A stretch of DNA of 22,732 nt from JACQAI01 sp035507915. Its GTDB lineage: Bacteria > Pseudomonadota > Alphaproteobacteria > Elsterales > Elsteraceae. The stretch covers positions 1-22,732 of the forward strand of contig DATJNS010000345.1 in the NCBI GenBank assembly GCA_035507915.1. Reading direction: 5' to 3'. Positions 14,411-22,089 of the stretch are shown here, in pieces. How positions within the stretch are numbered: position 1 is the first letter of the stretch; each line of letters begins with the position of its first letter. The notes under the pieces were generated by a model. It was not told where the DNA came from. It searched no databases and was given only the letters and a program-made list of their open reading frames with translations. Both the position numbers and the translations under genes were made by a program.

Positions 14411-15469
14411 GTGGGGCTCGATCGGCTCACGATTCTGGTCGTCGAGGACAACGGCTTCGCGCGCAACATGATCGCCGAGATCCTGCGCGCGATGAAGGTC
14501 GGGCGCGTCGTCACCGCCGCCGACGGCGCCGATGCGATCGGCATGCTGCGCCAGGCCGCCAAGCACAAGACGGCGGCCCAAGTGCTCGGCTTCGACATCA
14601 TCCTGTCCGACTATCTGATGTCGCCGATCAACGGCACCATGCTGCTGCGCTGGAGCCGCCAGCACGACGACAGCCCCGACCGCTTCATTCCGTTCATCAT
14701 GATCAGCGGCGTCGCCGACAGCGAAGTGGTGCGCGAGGCACGCGACATGGGCACGACCGAATTCCTCGCCAAGCCGTTCTCGGTGAAGTCGGTGGCCGAC
14801 CACATCTCGGCGCTGATCGATACGCCGCGGCCGTTCATCTATTGCAGCGCCTATTTCGGCCCCGACCGCCGGCGCCAGAAGCGGCCGCCGCGCGAAGGCG
14901 AGCGGCGCGTCATCAAGCCGGAGGAGCAGGAGGTCGTCTACAGCACCTCCAAGCTCAAGAAGCCGGATCCCCGCATCAAGACCTTCGTCTTCAACCTGCC
15001 GAACCGGCTGCGCGAGAAGGTGATGGGTCTCGGCAAGGGCGGCCCCATGACGATCGATCCCGAGCTCCTCAAGGCCGCCGAGCAGCAGCTCGACCGCATG
15101 GAGGGCGACTATTCCGACTGGGTGCGCGGCACGGTCAAGCAGCTGAGCGACGCCTACGACAAGGCGATGGCCGACGACCGCGCGCGCGTCGCCATGGTGG
15201 CGCAGATCAACCGCATCTCGCACGACCTGCGCGGCCAGGGCACGACGTTCGGCTACCCGCTGATCACGGTGTTCGGCAACTCGCTGTTCGACTGCACGGT
15301 CAAGATCGAGAAGGTGTCCGACAAGCTGCTCGAGTTCGTGCGCGCGCACATCGACGGCATCACGGCGGTCATCCGCGAGCGCATCAAGGGCAGCGGCGGC
15401 GCGATCGGCGCCGAGCTGGTCGAGAGCCTGGAGCGCACGCGCGAGCGGCTCGCCAACACGGTCGAGTGA
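14411..15469 (+). CDS. Response regulator receiver protein with C-terminal HPt-like domain
   Basis: A 352-residue protein. The receiver domain (~5-130) has acidic E12/D13 (VVEDNGF), phospho-acceptor D67 (ILSDYLMSP), S99 (IMISG) and K121 (AKPFS): a complete, probably functional CheY-like site. A linker with FGPDRRRQKR (149-158), common in Rhodospirillales regulators (recalled), leads to a helical C-terminal region (~215-345). There, QINRISHDLRGQGTTFGYPL (265-284) resembles histidine phosphotransfer domains (HDxKGQ...FG), placing a candidate phospho-histidine at H271. No DNA-binding or enzymatic output domain is seen. It is likely a phosphorelay intermediate; its kinase is not in the window. 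It converges with the phosphoesterase gene 19 bases downstream. Confidence 0.8.
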   Translation: MGLDRLTILVVEDNGFARNMIAEILRAMKVGRVVTAADGADAIGMLRQAAKHKTAAQVLGFDIILSDYLMSPINGTMLLRWSRQHDDSPDRFIPFIMISGVADSEVVREARDMGTTEFLAKPFSVKSVADHISALIDTPRPFIYCSAYFGPDRRRQKRPPREGERRVIKPEEQEVVYSTSKLKKPDPRIKTFVFNLPNRLREKVMGLGKGGPMTIDPELLKAAEQQLDRMEGDYSDWVRGTVKQLSDAYDKAMADDRARVAMVAQINRISHDLRGQGTTFGYPLITVFGNSLFDCTVKIEKVSDKLLEFVRAHIDGITAVIRERIKGSGGAIGAELVESLERTRERLANTVE

Positions 15470-15488
15470 GCGGCAGGCCGCCGCCCCG

Positions 15489-16253
15489 TCAGGCACCGCC
15501 GCCCGCGAGGCCGAGCGCGGCAGCGTCGAGGTCGAGCCAGCTCACCCGGCCCTCGAGCCAGGCGCCGGTGTCGAGGCAGATCGCGCGCCCGCCTGCTTTG
15601 CCCTCCAGCATCGTGACCCGGCCCGGATTCACGATGTCGTGCGCGATGTAGACCGTGATGCCGGCGGGGATCGTGTCGACCCAGCCGTAGGTGCGCGTCG
15701 GCTCGCCGGCGGCATCGACCGCGCCGGTCGTCTCGCCGTAGAGCGCCAGATGGACGAGCGGCTGCTTGTCGGCGCTGGCATGGCCGTAATGCGCGGGCGA
15801 CGGCGCGTCGAGCATGCCGGGACCGAACGCGCCATGGACGAACACGGCGCCACCGCAACGCAGCCACACGGGCGCCGCCGCCACCGCGTCGGCGAAGCGC
15901 TCGGCGAGCCCAGCCCGGGTGAGCTGCTCCAGCGAGCGTCTGAGGTTGGCGCCCATGCGCACCGGGTTGCCCTTGACCGCGCGACGCAGCTTGTCGTCGT
16001 GGTTGCCGACCACGAACAGGCCGCGGCGCGCCGCGATCAGCTCGAGCGCGATGCGCACGGCGCCGTCGCTCGACGGTCCGCGGTCGATCAGGTCGCCGAG
16101 CTGGACCACCGCGAGGCGGCGGCGCGCGGCGTCGTCGACCGCGGCGCCGAACGCGTCGGCTTGGCCGTGCACGTCGGAGATCAGGCGCACGCCGGCGAAG
16201 CGCGGCGCGGCGCCGTCGAACAGGAGCGCGCGCAGGACGTCGTCGAGCGGCAT
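15489..16253 (-). CDS. Calcineurin-like metallophosphoesterase
   Basis: A 254-residue protein with the phosphoprotein-phosphatase metal blocks in order: LISDVHGQ (D27, H29), QLGDLIDRGP (51-60) and VVGNHDDKL (81-89), then VFVHGAFG and, near the C-terminus, YIAHDIV in place of the usual second histidine motif. The arrangement is like the PPP/ApaH/PrpE group, which hydrolyse phosphoproteins or dinucleoside polyphosphates; substrate unknown. There is no signal peptide, so it is cytosolic. ATG 16253 lies 27 bases after the racemase stop, so the two may be co-transcribed, with no obvious functional reason. It converges with the receiver-HPt gene. Confidence 0.82.
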   Translation of the reverse strand: MPLDDVLRALLFDGAAPRFAGVRLISDVHGQADAFGAAVDDAARRRLAVVQLGDLIDRGPSSDGAVRIALELIAARRGLFVVGNHDDKLRRAVKGNPVRMGANLRRSLEQLTRAGLAERFADAVAAAPVWLRCGGAVFVHGAFGPGMLDAPSPAHYGHASADKQPLVHLALYGETTGAVDAAGEPTRTYGWVDTIPAGITVYIAHDIVNPGRVTMLEGKAGGRAICLDTGAWLEGRVSWLDLDAAALGLAGGGA

Positions 16254-16280
16254 CGGGCGCGCGCCCGCGCGACGGGATGC

Positions 16281-16952
16281 TCAGGCCGGCGCGCGCGGCT
16301 TGAGGCCGAGGCGCACCAGGGACAGCGCCATGCCGACCGCCGCCTGCGTCGGATCGATCACCGGAATGCCGAGCGCGTCCTCGAGCGGCGCGCGGTAGCG
16401 CGCCATGCCGGCGCACCCCATCACGAGAACGTCGGCACCGTGATCGTCCTTGAGCGCGCGCCCGACCGCCAGCATGCGGCCGCGCGTCTTGGTCTCGTCC
16501 GACAGCTCGACCACCGGCAGATCGACCGCGACCTCGCCGGCGACCCGCTCGGCGATCCCCATGGCGCGGAAATAGCGCGTGTGGCGCGGGATCGACTGCT
16601 TGAGCACCGCGATCACGCCGACGCGCTGGCCGAGATTGAGCGCGGTCGTCATGCCGACCTCCGAGATGCCGAGCACCGGGCGCGCCGTCGTCTCGCGCGC
16701 CGCGTGGAGACCGGGATCGGAGAAGCACGCGATCACGAAGGCGTCCGACTCGTTGTCGGCGGCGATGCGCCGGCAGAGATGCGGCACCACGAAATCGACG
16801 TCGCGCTGGCTCTGGATGCCCGGCGGCCCCTCGGCGAGGGTGACGCTCCTGATCTGCGGCCCGTCCGGCAGGCGCAGGGGCTCGAGCGCCGCGTCCATGC
16901 TGCGCGTGACGGCGTCGGTCGAGTTCGGATTGATGACCAGGATCTGGCTCAT
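16281..16952 (-). CDS. Asp/Glu/hydantoin racemase family protein
   Basis: A 223-residue protein of the aspartate/glutamate racemase superfamily. INPNSTDAVTRSM (7-19) is the hallmark start of the hydantoin-racemase/arylmalonate-decarboxylase group. The two acid/base cysteines are C76 (VIACFSDPG) and C180 (VMGCAGM). Hydantoin racemases interconvert D- and L-5-monosubstituted hydantoins so that a stereospecific hydantoinase can consume both. The next gene upstream encodes a dihydropyrimidinase/hydantoinase, which supports this reading; allantoin racemase is a close alternative. ATG 16952 is preceded by GGAGA. A 91-base palindromic repeat fills the gap to the hydantoinase gene. Confidence 0.85.
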   Translation of the reverse strand: MSQILVINPNSTDAVTRSMDAALEPLRLPDGPQIRSVTLAEGPPGIQSQRDVDFVVPHLCRRIAADNESDAFVIACFSDPGLHAARETTARPVLGISEVGMTTALNLGQRVGVIAVLKQSIPRHTRYFRAMGIAERVAGEVAVDLPVVELSDETKTRGRMLAVGRALKDDHGADVLVMGCAGMARYRAPLEDALGIPVIDPTQAAVGMALSLVRLGLKPRAPA

Positions 16953-16984
16953 GGGACGTCTCCAGGCTTCCGCACTTCCCATCC

Positions 16985-17075
16985 CGTCATGCTCGGGCTT
17001 GTCCCGATCATCCACGCCTTTCTCGCAGTGTCGTGAAAGAAGGCGTGGATCCTCGGCACAAGGCCGAGGCTGACG
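16985..17075. repeat. Alphaproteobacterial palindromic repeat between hydantoinase and racemase genes
   Basis: Two 36-base arms (16985-17020 and 17040-17075) match at 30 of 36 positions as an inverted repeat around a 19-base loop (TCTCGCAGTGTCGTGAAAG). The arms start CGTCATGCTCGGGCTTG and end TCCACGCCTT. The CGTCATGCCCGGGCTTGTCCCGG...ATCCACG form is a familiar dispersed element in Rhizobiales and relatives (recalled, not searched). It sits between two genes on the same strand and could form a stable hairpin in their transcript, acting as an attenuator or mRNA stabiliser. Confidence 0.85.
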
Positions 17076-17107
17076 GACGAGGAAACCGGGACCGCACTCA
17101 TGATGCC

Positions 17108-18568
17108 TTATCCCTTGTAGGAGCCGGTGTTCGGATCGAAGCCGCTCCAGAACTGGCCGCGCGGCTTGACCATCGGCGAGAGCGCGCGCGGCAGGAACTG
17201 GCCGCGCCCGGGCGTGCCCAGGAACCTGCCGTCGCGCCACACCGCTTCGCCGCGGCTCAGCGTGATCTCGGGCCAGCCCGTGACCTCGATGCCCTCGTAG
17301 GGCGTGTAGTCCATCGCGTCGTGGAGCAGCGACTGCGTGATCGTGACCCGCTTGTCGGGATCCCACACGACGAGGTCGGCGTCGGCGCCGACCGCGACCG
17401 AGCCCTTGCGCGGCGCGAGGCCGTAGAGCTTGGCGGGCGTGGTCGCCGTGATCGCGACGAACCGGTGGATGTCGATGCGGCCCTTGCCGACGCCCTCGGA
17501 GAACAGCAGCGGCAACCGCACCTCGAGGCCGGGCACGCCGTTCGGCACCTTCTTGAAGCCCTCCTTGAGGCCGCGCAGCTTGCCGTTCTCGGCGTCGTCG
17601 TAGCGATAGGGCGCGTGATCGGACGAGATGATGTTGAGCACGTCGGTCGCGAGCCCGCGCCACACGTGCGGCTGGTTCGCCTTCTCGCGCGGCGGCGGGC
17701 TGCACATGCACTTGGCGCCCTCGAAGCCCGGCTGATCGAGATCCTCGGCCGACAGGAAGAGGTATTGCGGGCAGGTCTCGGCGAAGATCTTGAGACCGCG
17801 GCTCTGCGCCCAGCGGATCTGGTCGATCGCCTCGCGCCCCGAGACGTGCACGATCAGGATCGGCACGTCGACCAGCTCCGCGAACGTGATGGCGCGATGG
17901 GTCGCCTCGCGCTCGACCGGCTGCGGCCGCGACACCTCGTGGAACTTGGGCGCCGTGTGGCCGCGTTCGAGCAGCTTCTGGCTCAACCACGCGATGGTGT
18001 CGTGGTTCTCGGCGTGGACCATGACGAACGCGCCCTCGCGGCGCGCCAGCGAGAACACGTCGAGGATCTCGCGGTCGTTCAGCTTCAGGAGATCGTAGGT
18101 CATGTAGATCTTGAACGACGAGTAGCCGTCCTTGATCAGCGCCGGCAGCTCCTGGCCCAGCACCTGCTCGGTCGGATCCGAGATGATGAGGTGGAAGCCG
18201 TAGTCGATCACCGCCTTCGGCGTCGCGAGCGCGTGGTAGTCCTTGACGACCTGGCGCAGCGACATGCCCTTGTGCTGCGCGGCGAACGACAGCACGGTCG
18301 TCGTGCCGCCGCACGCCGCCGAGCGCGTGCCGGTGAAGAAGTCGTCGGCGCCGGGCACGCCGAACGACGACTTCTGGTCGATGTGGCAATGCGCATCGAT
18401 GCCGCCCGGCGTGACGAGCTTGCCGCGCGCGTCGATCTCGTCCTCGCCCTTGGCGAGGTCGTCACCGAGCGCGGCGATGCGCCCGGCCTTGACGCCGATA
18501 TCGGCGGTGAACAGGTCGGCGGCGGTGGCGACCTGGCCGCCGCGGATCACGAGATCGAACTCAGCCAT
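17108..18568 (-). CDS. hydA: Dihydropyrimidinase / D-hydantoinase
   Basis: A 486-residue amidohydrolase. The binuclear zinc site is complete: H60 and H62 (GIDAHCHIDQ), carboxylated lysine K153 (SFKIYMTY), H185 (VHAENHD), H241 (IVHVSG) and D317 (SSDHAPYR). The full-length TIM-barrel core and C-terminal tail GQFWSGFDPNTGSYKG fit the family. It opens 5,6-dihydrouracil, dihydrothymine or 5-substituted hydantoins to N-carbamoyl amino acids. The tyrosine of the stereochemistry loop (KIYMTY, Y155/Y158 region) is present. It is paired with the hydantoin racemase downstream and divergent from a hydratase/aminotransferase cluster. No N-carbamoylase (beta-ureidopropionase) is in view. ATG 18568 gives a normal N-terminus. 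Confidence 0.92.
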   Translation of the reverse strand: MAEFDLVIRGGQVATAADLFTADIGVKAGRIAALGDDLAKGEDEIDARGKLVTPGGIDAHCHIDQKSSFGVPGADDFFTGTRSAACGGTTTVLSFAAQHKGMSLRQVVKDYHALATPKAVIDYGFHLIISDPTEQVLGQELPALIKDGYSSFKIYMTYDLLKLNDREILDVFSLARREGAFVMVHAENHDTIAWLSQKLLERGHTAPKFHEVSRPQPVEREATHRAITFAELVDVPILIVHVSGREAIDQIRWAQSRGLKIFAETCPQYLFLSAEDLDQPGFEGAKCMCSPPPREKANQPHVWRGLATDVLNIISSDHAPYRYDDAENGKLRGLKEGFKKVPNGVPGLEVRLPLLFSEGVGKGRIDIHRFVAITATTPAKLYGLAPRKGSVAVGADADLVVWDPDKRVTITQSLLHDAMDYTPYEGIEVTGWPEITLSRGEAVWRDGRFLGTPGRGQFLPRALSPMVKPRGQFWSGFDPNTGSYKG

Positions 18569-18786
18569 CGCGCGCCTCGGAAAGCGGAAACCGCGGCGCC
18601 GCGCCCTCCATTTTCAGGCGGGATGCAGGCCTCCCCGGGTCGGCGCGGCCGGGCGCGCGAGATGTCAGGGACGGGGCCGTCGGCGGGTTCATGCCACCGG
18701 TGTCGCAGACCGAACGCCCCAGCACAAGAGGGCTGCGCTCGCTGGACCGGCTCGACAGGCGGCGCGTCCTGGTCGAGGCTGCCGGC

Positions 18787-19605
18787 ATGACGGAGACCGA
18801 GATCGCGGCGATCGCAACCGAGGCGCTGGCGGCGTTCGACACCGGCGCACGACTGACGCCGTTCGCGGCGCGCTGTCCCGGGCTCGATCTCGACGCCGCC
18901 TATCGGGTTGCCGCGACGCTGCGCCGGCTGCGCCAGGCGCGCGGCGAGCGGCCGGTCGGGCGCAAGATCGGCTTCACCAACCGGACGATCTGGACCGAGT
19001 ACGGCGTCTCGACGCCGATCTGGGGCGACATGTACGACACCACCGTGAGCGAGCTCGCGGCACGCGGCGGCGCCTGCGCGCTCGGCCACCTGGCCGAGCC
19101 CAAGATCGAGCCCGAGATCGCCGTCGGCCTGGCGCGCGCGCCGACACAAGACATGGACGAGGCCCAGCTGCTGGCCTGCGTCGACTGGATCGCGCACGGC
19201 TTCGAGATCGTGCACTCGCCGTTTCCCGGCTGGCGCTTCGCGGCCGCCGACACGGTCGCGGCCGGCGGCCTGCACGGCGCGCTGCTGCTCGGACCGCGGC
19301 GCGAGATCACGGCCAGCGAACGGTCGCGCTGGCTCGACTCCCTCGCACGCTTCACCATCACGCTGGCGCGCGACGGCACGATCGTCGACCGCGGCGCGGC
19401 GGCGAACGTGCTCGACGGTCCGCTGTCGGCGCTGCGTCACCTGGTCGGGCTGCTGGCGCGCGATCCGGGGAATCCACCGCTCGCCGCCGGCGACATCGTC
19501 ACCACCGGCACCCTCACGCGCGCGCTCGCGATCGCGCCCGGCGAGACCTGGACGACCGCGCTCGACGGCCTCGACCTCGACGGCATCGGGGTGCGCTTCC
19601 GCTAG
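18787..19605 (+). CDS. 2-oxopent-4-enoate hydratase-like (FAH/MhpD family) protein
   Basis: A 272-residue protein of the fumarylacetoacetate-hydrolase/2-keto-4-pentenoate hydratase superfamily. It shows GRKIGFTNRTIW (58-69), EPKIEPEIAVGL (104-115, metal-ligand E108/E110) and WIAHGFEIVHSPFPGW (134-149, E140). GDIVTTGTLTRAL (~235-247) is the closing motif. Hydratases of this type add water to 2-hydroxypenta-2,4-dienoates in meta-cleavage pathways, and relatives are decarboxylases or acylpyruvate hydrolases, so the reaction is open. No ring-cleavage dioxygenase is nearby. The frame is open upstream, but ATG 18787 has GAGG about eight bases ahead and matches the family start. It is divergent from the hydantoinase gene. 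Confidence 0.8.
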   Translation: MTETEIAAIATEALAAFDTGARLTPFAARCPGLDLDAAYRVAATLRRLRQARGERPVGRKIGFTNRTIWTEYGVSTPIWGDMYDTTVSELAARGGACALGHLAEPKIEPEIAVGLARAPTQDMDEAQLLACVDWIAHGFEIVHSPFPGWRFAAADTVAAGGLHGALLLGPRREITASERSRWLDSLARFTITLARDGTIVDRGAAANVLDGPLSALRHLVGLLARDPGNPPLAAGDIVTTGTLTRALAIAPGETWTTALDGLDLDGIGVRFR

Positions 19606-19663
19606 ACGTCCGCTACACTCGCCGGCGTGGGGCGCGGAACCGGCAAGCAAGCCAGGCCGTGCC

Positions 19664-19670
19664 GGAGGAG
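19664..19670 (+). promoter_or_regulatory. Ribosome binding site of the aminotransferase gene
   Basis: GGAGGAG lies eight bases before ATG 19679 and five before the in-frame GTG 19676. Either codon could serve; the ATG spacing is closer to ideal. Confidence 0.65.
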
Positions 19671-19678
19671 ACGGCGTG

Positions 19679-20986
19679 ATGGACACAGCGTTGCACAGCC
19701 CGGCCGAGCAGGCCCTGATCGCGACCGCCGAGCGCGTGCTGCCGGCCGGCAGCTTCGGCAATATGCCGGGCGATCTGGTGATACGCGAGGGCCGCGGCAG
19801 CCGCGTGTGGGACGAAAGCGGCCGCGAATACGTCGATTTCCTGCTCGGCTCGGGGCCCATGCTGGTCGGCCACGCGCATCCCGAGGTGACCGCGGCGGTG
19901 CAGGCGCAGGTTGCGCTCGGCACCACCTTCTTCGCCAACAACCGCCACGGCATCCGGCTCGCCGAGGCGATCGTCGCCGCGGTGCCGTGCGCCGAGCAGA
20001 TACGTTTCGTGTCGACCGGCAGCGAAGCCGATCTCTACGCCATGCGCGCCGCGCGCGCCTACACCAAGCGCGACAAGATCCTCAAGTTCGAGGGCGGCTA
20101 TCACGGCATGAGCGACTACTCGCTGATGAGCCTGGCGCCCAAGCGACCGGGCAACCTGCCGCGCGCGATTCCCGACTCGGCCGGCATCCCGGCCTCGGTG
20201 CGCGACGAGATGGTGATCGCGCCCTTCAACGACATCGACGCGACCGCCGGGCTGGTGCGCGAGCACAAGAGCGCGCTCGCCGCCGTGATCGTCGAGCCGT
20301 TCCAGCGCATCATTCCGCCGACGCCGGGCTTCCTCGCCGACTTGCGGACGCTGACCGCCGAGCACGGCATCCCGTTGATCTTCGACGAGGTGGTGACCGG
20401 CTTCCGGCTCGCCTATGGCGGCGCGCAGGAATATTACGGCGTGACGCCCGATCTGTGCTCGCTCGGCAAGGTGATCGGCGGCGGCTTTCCGCTCGCCGCG
20501 ATCGCCGGCAAGGCCGAGATCATGGCGCATTTCGACCAGGCCAAGGTCGGCGACGACGGCTTCCTCAAGCAGATCGGCACCTTGTCGGGCAACCCGGTGG
20601 CGGCGGTGGCGGGGCTCGCCTGCCTCGAGATCCTGCACCGTCCGGGCGCCTACGAGACGATCTTCAAGACCGGACGCGCGCTCATGCAGTCGCTCGACGA
20701 GAAGCTGAAGCGCGCCGGCATCCCGGCCCAGGTGCTCGGCGAGCCGCCCTGCTTCGACGTCGTGTTCACCACGACCACGGCGCCGATCCGCAACTACCGC
20801 GACATGCTGACCGCGGACCCCGCGCTGACGCGCCGCTTCAACGCGCTGGTGCGCGAGCGCGGCATCCTCAAGAGCGAGCAGAAATACTACGTCTCGCTCG
20901 CCCACACGCCGGACGACGTGCGCGTCACCCAGGACGCCTGGGACGACGCGATCGAGCAACTGACCAAGGAGCGGAGCCGTGGCTGA
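19679..20986 (+). CDS. Class III aminotransferase, glutamate-1-semialdehyde aminomutase-like
   Basis: A 435-residue PLP enzyme. Motifs include DFLLGSGPMLVGHAHPEV (53-70), FVSTGSEADLYAMRAARAYT (110-129), FEGGYHG (137-143), IFDEVVTGFR (234-243, D236) and the PLP lysine K264 in CSLGKVIGGGFPLAAIAG. Overall it resembles glutamate-1-semialdehyde 2,1-aminomutase relatives more than omega-transaminases. Since it sits in a catabolic cluster and not with hem genes, it may instead deaminate a beta- or omega-amino acid such as beta-alanine or a hydantoin-derived amino acid (inference). The start is ATG 19679 or the adjacent GTG 19676. It overlaps the flavin reductase gene by eight bases, so they are coupled. 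Confidence 0.88.
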   Translation: MDTALHSPAEQALIATAERVLPAGSFGNMPGDLVIREGRGSRVWDESGREYVDFLLGSGPMLVGHAHPEVTAAVQAQVALGTTFFANNRHGIRLAEAIVAAVPCAEQIRFVSTGSEADLYAMRAARAYTKRDKILKFEGGYHGMSDYSLMSLAPKRPGNLPRAIPDSAGIPASVRDEMVIAPFNDIDATAGLVREHKSALAAVIVEPFQRIIPPTPGFLADLRTLTAEHGIPLIFDEVVTGFRLAYGGAQEYYGVTPDLCSLGKVIGGGFPLAAIAGKAEIMAHFDQAKVGDDGFLKQIGTLSGNPVAAVAGLACLEILHRPGAYETIFKTGRALMQSLDEKLKRAGIPAQVLGEPPCFDVVFTTTTAPIRNYRDMLTADPALTRRFNALVRERGILKSEQKYYVSLAHTPDDVRVTQDAWDDAIEQLTKERSRG

Positions 20987-21644
20987 CGACGTGTTGACGC
21001 GCGCGCGCGCGGAAGACGGCGAGACGCATTTCTACGCGACCGACCAGCCGCACGGCCTCAAGCACAACCCGTTCAAGTCGCTGGTGGCGCCGCGGCCGAT
21101 CGGCTGGGTCAGCACGCTGGACAAGGCCGGCGTCGTCAACCTCGCGCCGTTCTCGTTCTTCAACGCGGTCGCCGACGCGCCGCAGATGGTCATCGTGTGC
21201 GTCAACGGCAGCCACCAGAGCGGCGGCGCCAAGGACACGCTCGCCAACATCCGCGAGACCGGCGAGTTCGTCTGCAGCATGGCGACCTGGGAGCTGCGCG
21301 AAGCGATGAACCACTCGTCGATCGACGCGGCGCACGGCGTCGACGAGATGCGGCTCGCCGGGCTGGCGGCCGCGCCGTCGCGCCTCGTCAAGCCGCCGCG
21401 CGTCGCCGCGGCGCCGGCCGCGCTCGAATGCGTGCTGCACCAGATCGTCGAGCTGCCCTCGACGCGGGCCGACGCCGGCAACAACACCGTGTTCGGCCGC
21501 GTCGTCGGCGTGCACATCAGCCGGTCGATCATCAAGGACGGCATGATCGACATGACGCGGTTCCACCCGATCGCGCGGCTCGGCTACAACGACTACGCCG
21601 TGGTGCGCCCGGACGACGTCTTCACCATGAAGCGGCCGGAGTAG
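20979..21644 (+). CDS. Flavin reductase-like domain protein
   Basis: A 221-residue FMN-binding split-barrel protein of the flavin reductase (DIM6/NTAB) family. The signature is LVAPRPIGWVSTLDKAGVVNLAPFSFFNAV (35-64), FMN-binding in this family. DTLANIRETGEFV and the C-terminal RLGYNDYAVVRPDDVFTM also fit. Members reduce FMN with NAD(P)H for a partner monooxygenase, or simply bind flavin; no partner monooxygenase is in the window. The start is GTG 20979 with AAGGAG seven bases upstream, overlapping the aminotransferase stop by eight bases. It is the last gene of this forward run. Confidence 0.85.
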   Translation: MADDVLTRARAEDGETHFYATDQPHGLKHNPFKSLVAPRPIGWVSTLDKAGVVNLAPFSFFNAVADAPQMVIVCVNGSHQSGGAKDTLANIRETGEFVCSMATWELREAMNHSSIDAAHGVDEMRLAGLAAAPSRLVKPPRVAAAPAALECVLHQIVELPSTRADAGNNTVFGRVVGVHISRSIIKDGMIDMTRFHPIARLGYNDYAVVRPDDVFTMKRPE

Positions 21645-21727
21645 CCGCGCCGGACCGCCCCACGCGGGAGACTCCCGTCGCCGAGCGTCGTTGAGTCCGT
21701 CAGGGCCAACGGGTTCGGAGGTGCCGC

Positions 21728-22081
21728 ATGGCGCGGCTGTGGATCACCCTGGTCGCGGGCTTGGCGCTCGTCGCCGCTGGCGCCGTCGTGACGATCCGCT
21801 CGCAGCTCCTGGACGCGTCGACCGACGGTCCGGTGCTGTCGCGCGATGACGTTCGCCAGGCGCAGGTTCAGCTGCACGCGCGTCATCTCTATGACGGACC
21901 GGTCGACGGCGTGCTCGGACCGCAGACGCGCGACGCGCTGCGCCGCTACCAGCGCGCGAGCGGACTGCCGGAAAGCGCCGCGTTCGATCCCGCGACGGTG
22001 GCGCGCCTGAGCGGCGGCCCTGCGCCGACCGATGCCGGCTCGGGCGGCGCGCCGCGCGATCGCGCCGCCGGCGGACGCTGA
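21728..22081 (+). CDS. Small membrane-anchored peptidoglycan-binding (PGRP-like, PG_binding_1) protein
   Basis: A 117-residue protein. A hydrophobic segment (~5-23, LWITLVAGLALVAAGAVV) acts as an uncleaved signal anchor or signal peptide. It is followed by one PG_binding_1 repeat (~38-95): VRQAQVQLHARHLYDGPVDGVLGPQTRDALRRYQRASGLP, the usual QxxLxxLGxYxGxxDGxxGPxTxxAxxxFQ pattern. The tail (~96-117) is Gly/Ala/Asp-rich. It has no catalytic domain, so it is probably an envelope-located binder of the cell wall, with role unknown. ATG 21728 has GGAGG six bases upstream. It converges with the right-edge gene after an eight-base gap. Confidence 0.75.
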   Translation: MARLWITLVAGLALVAAGAVVTIRSQLLDASTDGPVLSRDDVRQAQVQLHARHLYDGPVDGVLGPQTRDALRRYQRASGLPESAAFDPATVARLSGGPAPTDAGSGGAPRDRAAGGR

Positions 22082-22089
22082 GCGCCGCG

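Noticed and set aside
13700..15496. Upstream extension of the ribF frame by about 600 codons
   Set aside because: The extension runs antisense through the receiver-HPt gene and in another frame of the maoC-like gene, and shows no domain; RibF homologues start at the GTG at 13699.
17033..18790. A long plus-strand open frame opposite the dihydropyrimidinase gene
   Set aside because: Composition is typical antisense shadow (Arg/Asp/Leu/Val-rich, no motifs), while the opposite strand has a complete amidohydrolase metal site.
19611..19618. TACACT as a -10 box before the aminotransferase gene
   Set aside because: No acceptable -35 hexamer at 16-18 bases upstream; the gene may be transcribed from the hydratase promoter.
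21662..21678. Hairpin CGGGA-GAC-TCCCG after the flavin reductase gene as a terminator
   Set aside because: Only five base pairs and no T-run; this is common by chance at this GC content.
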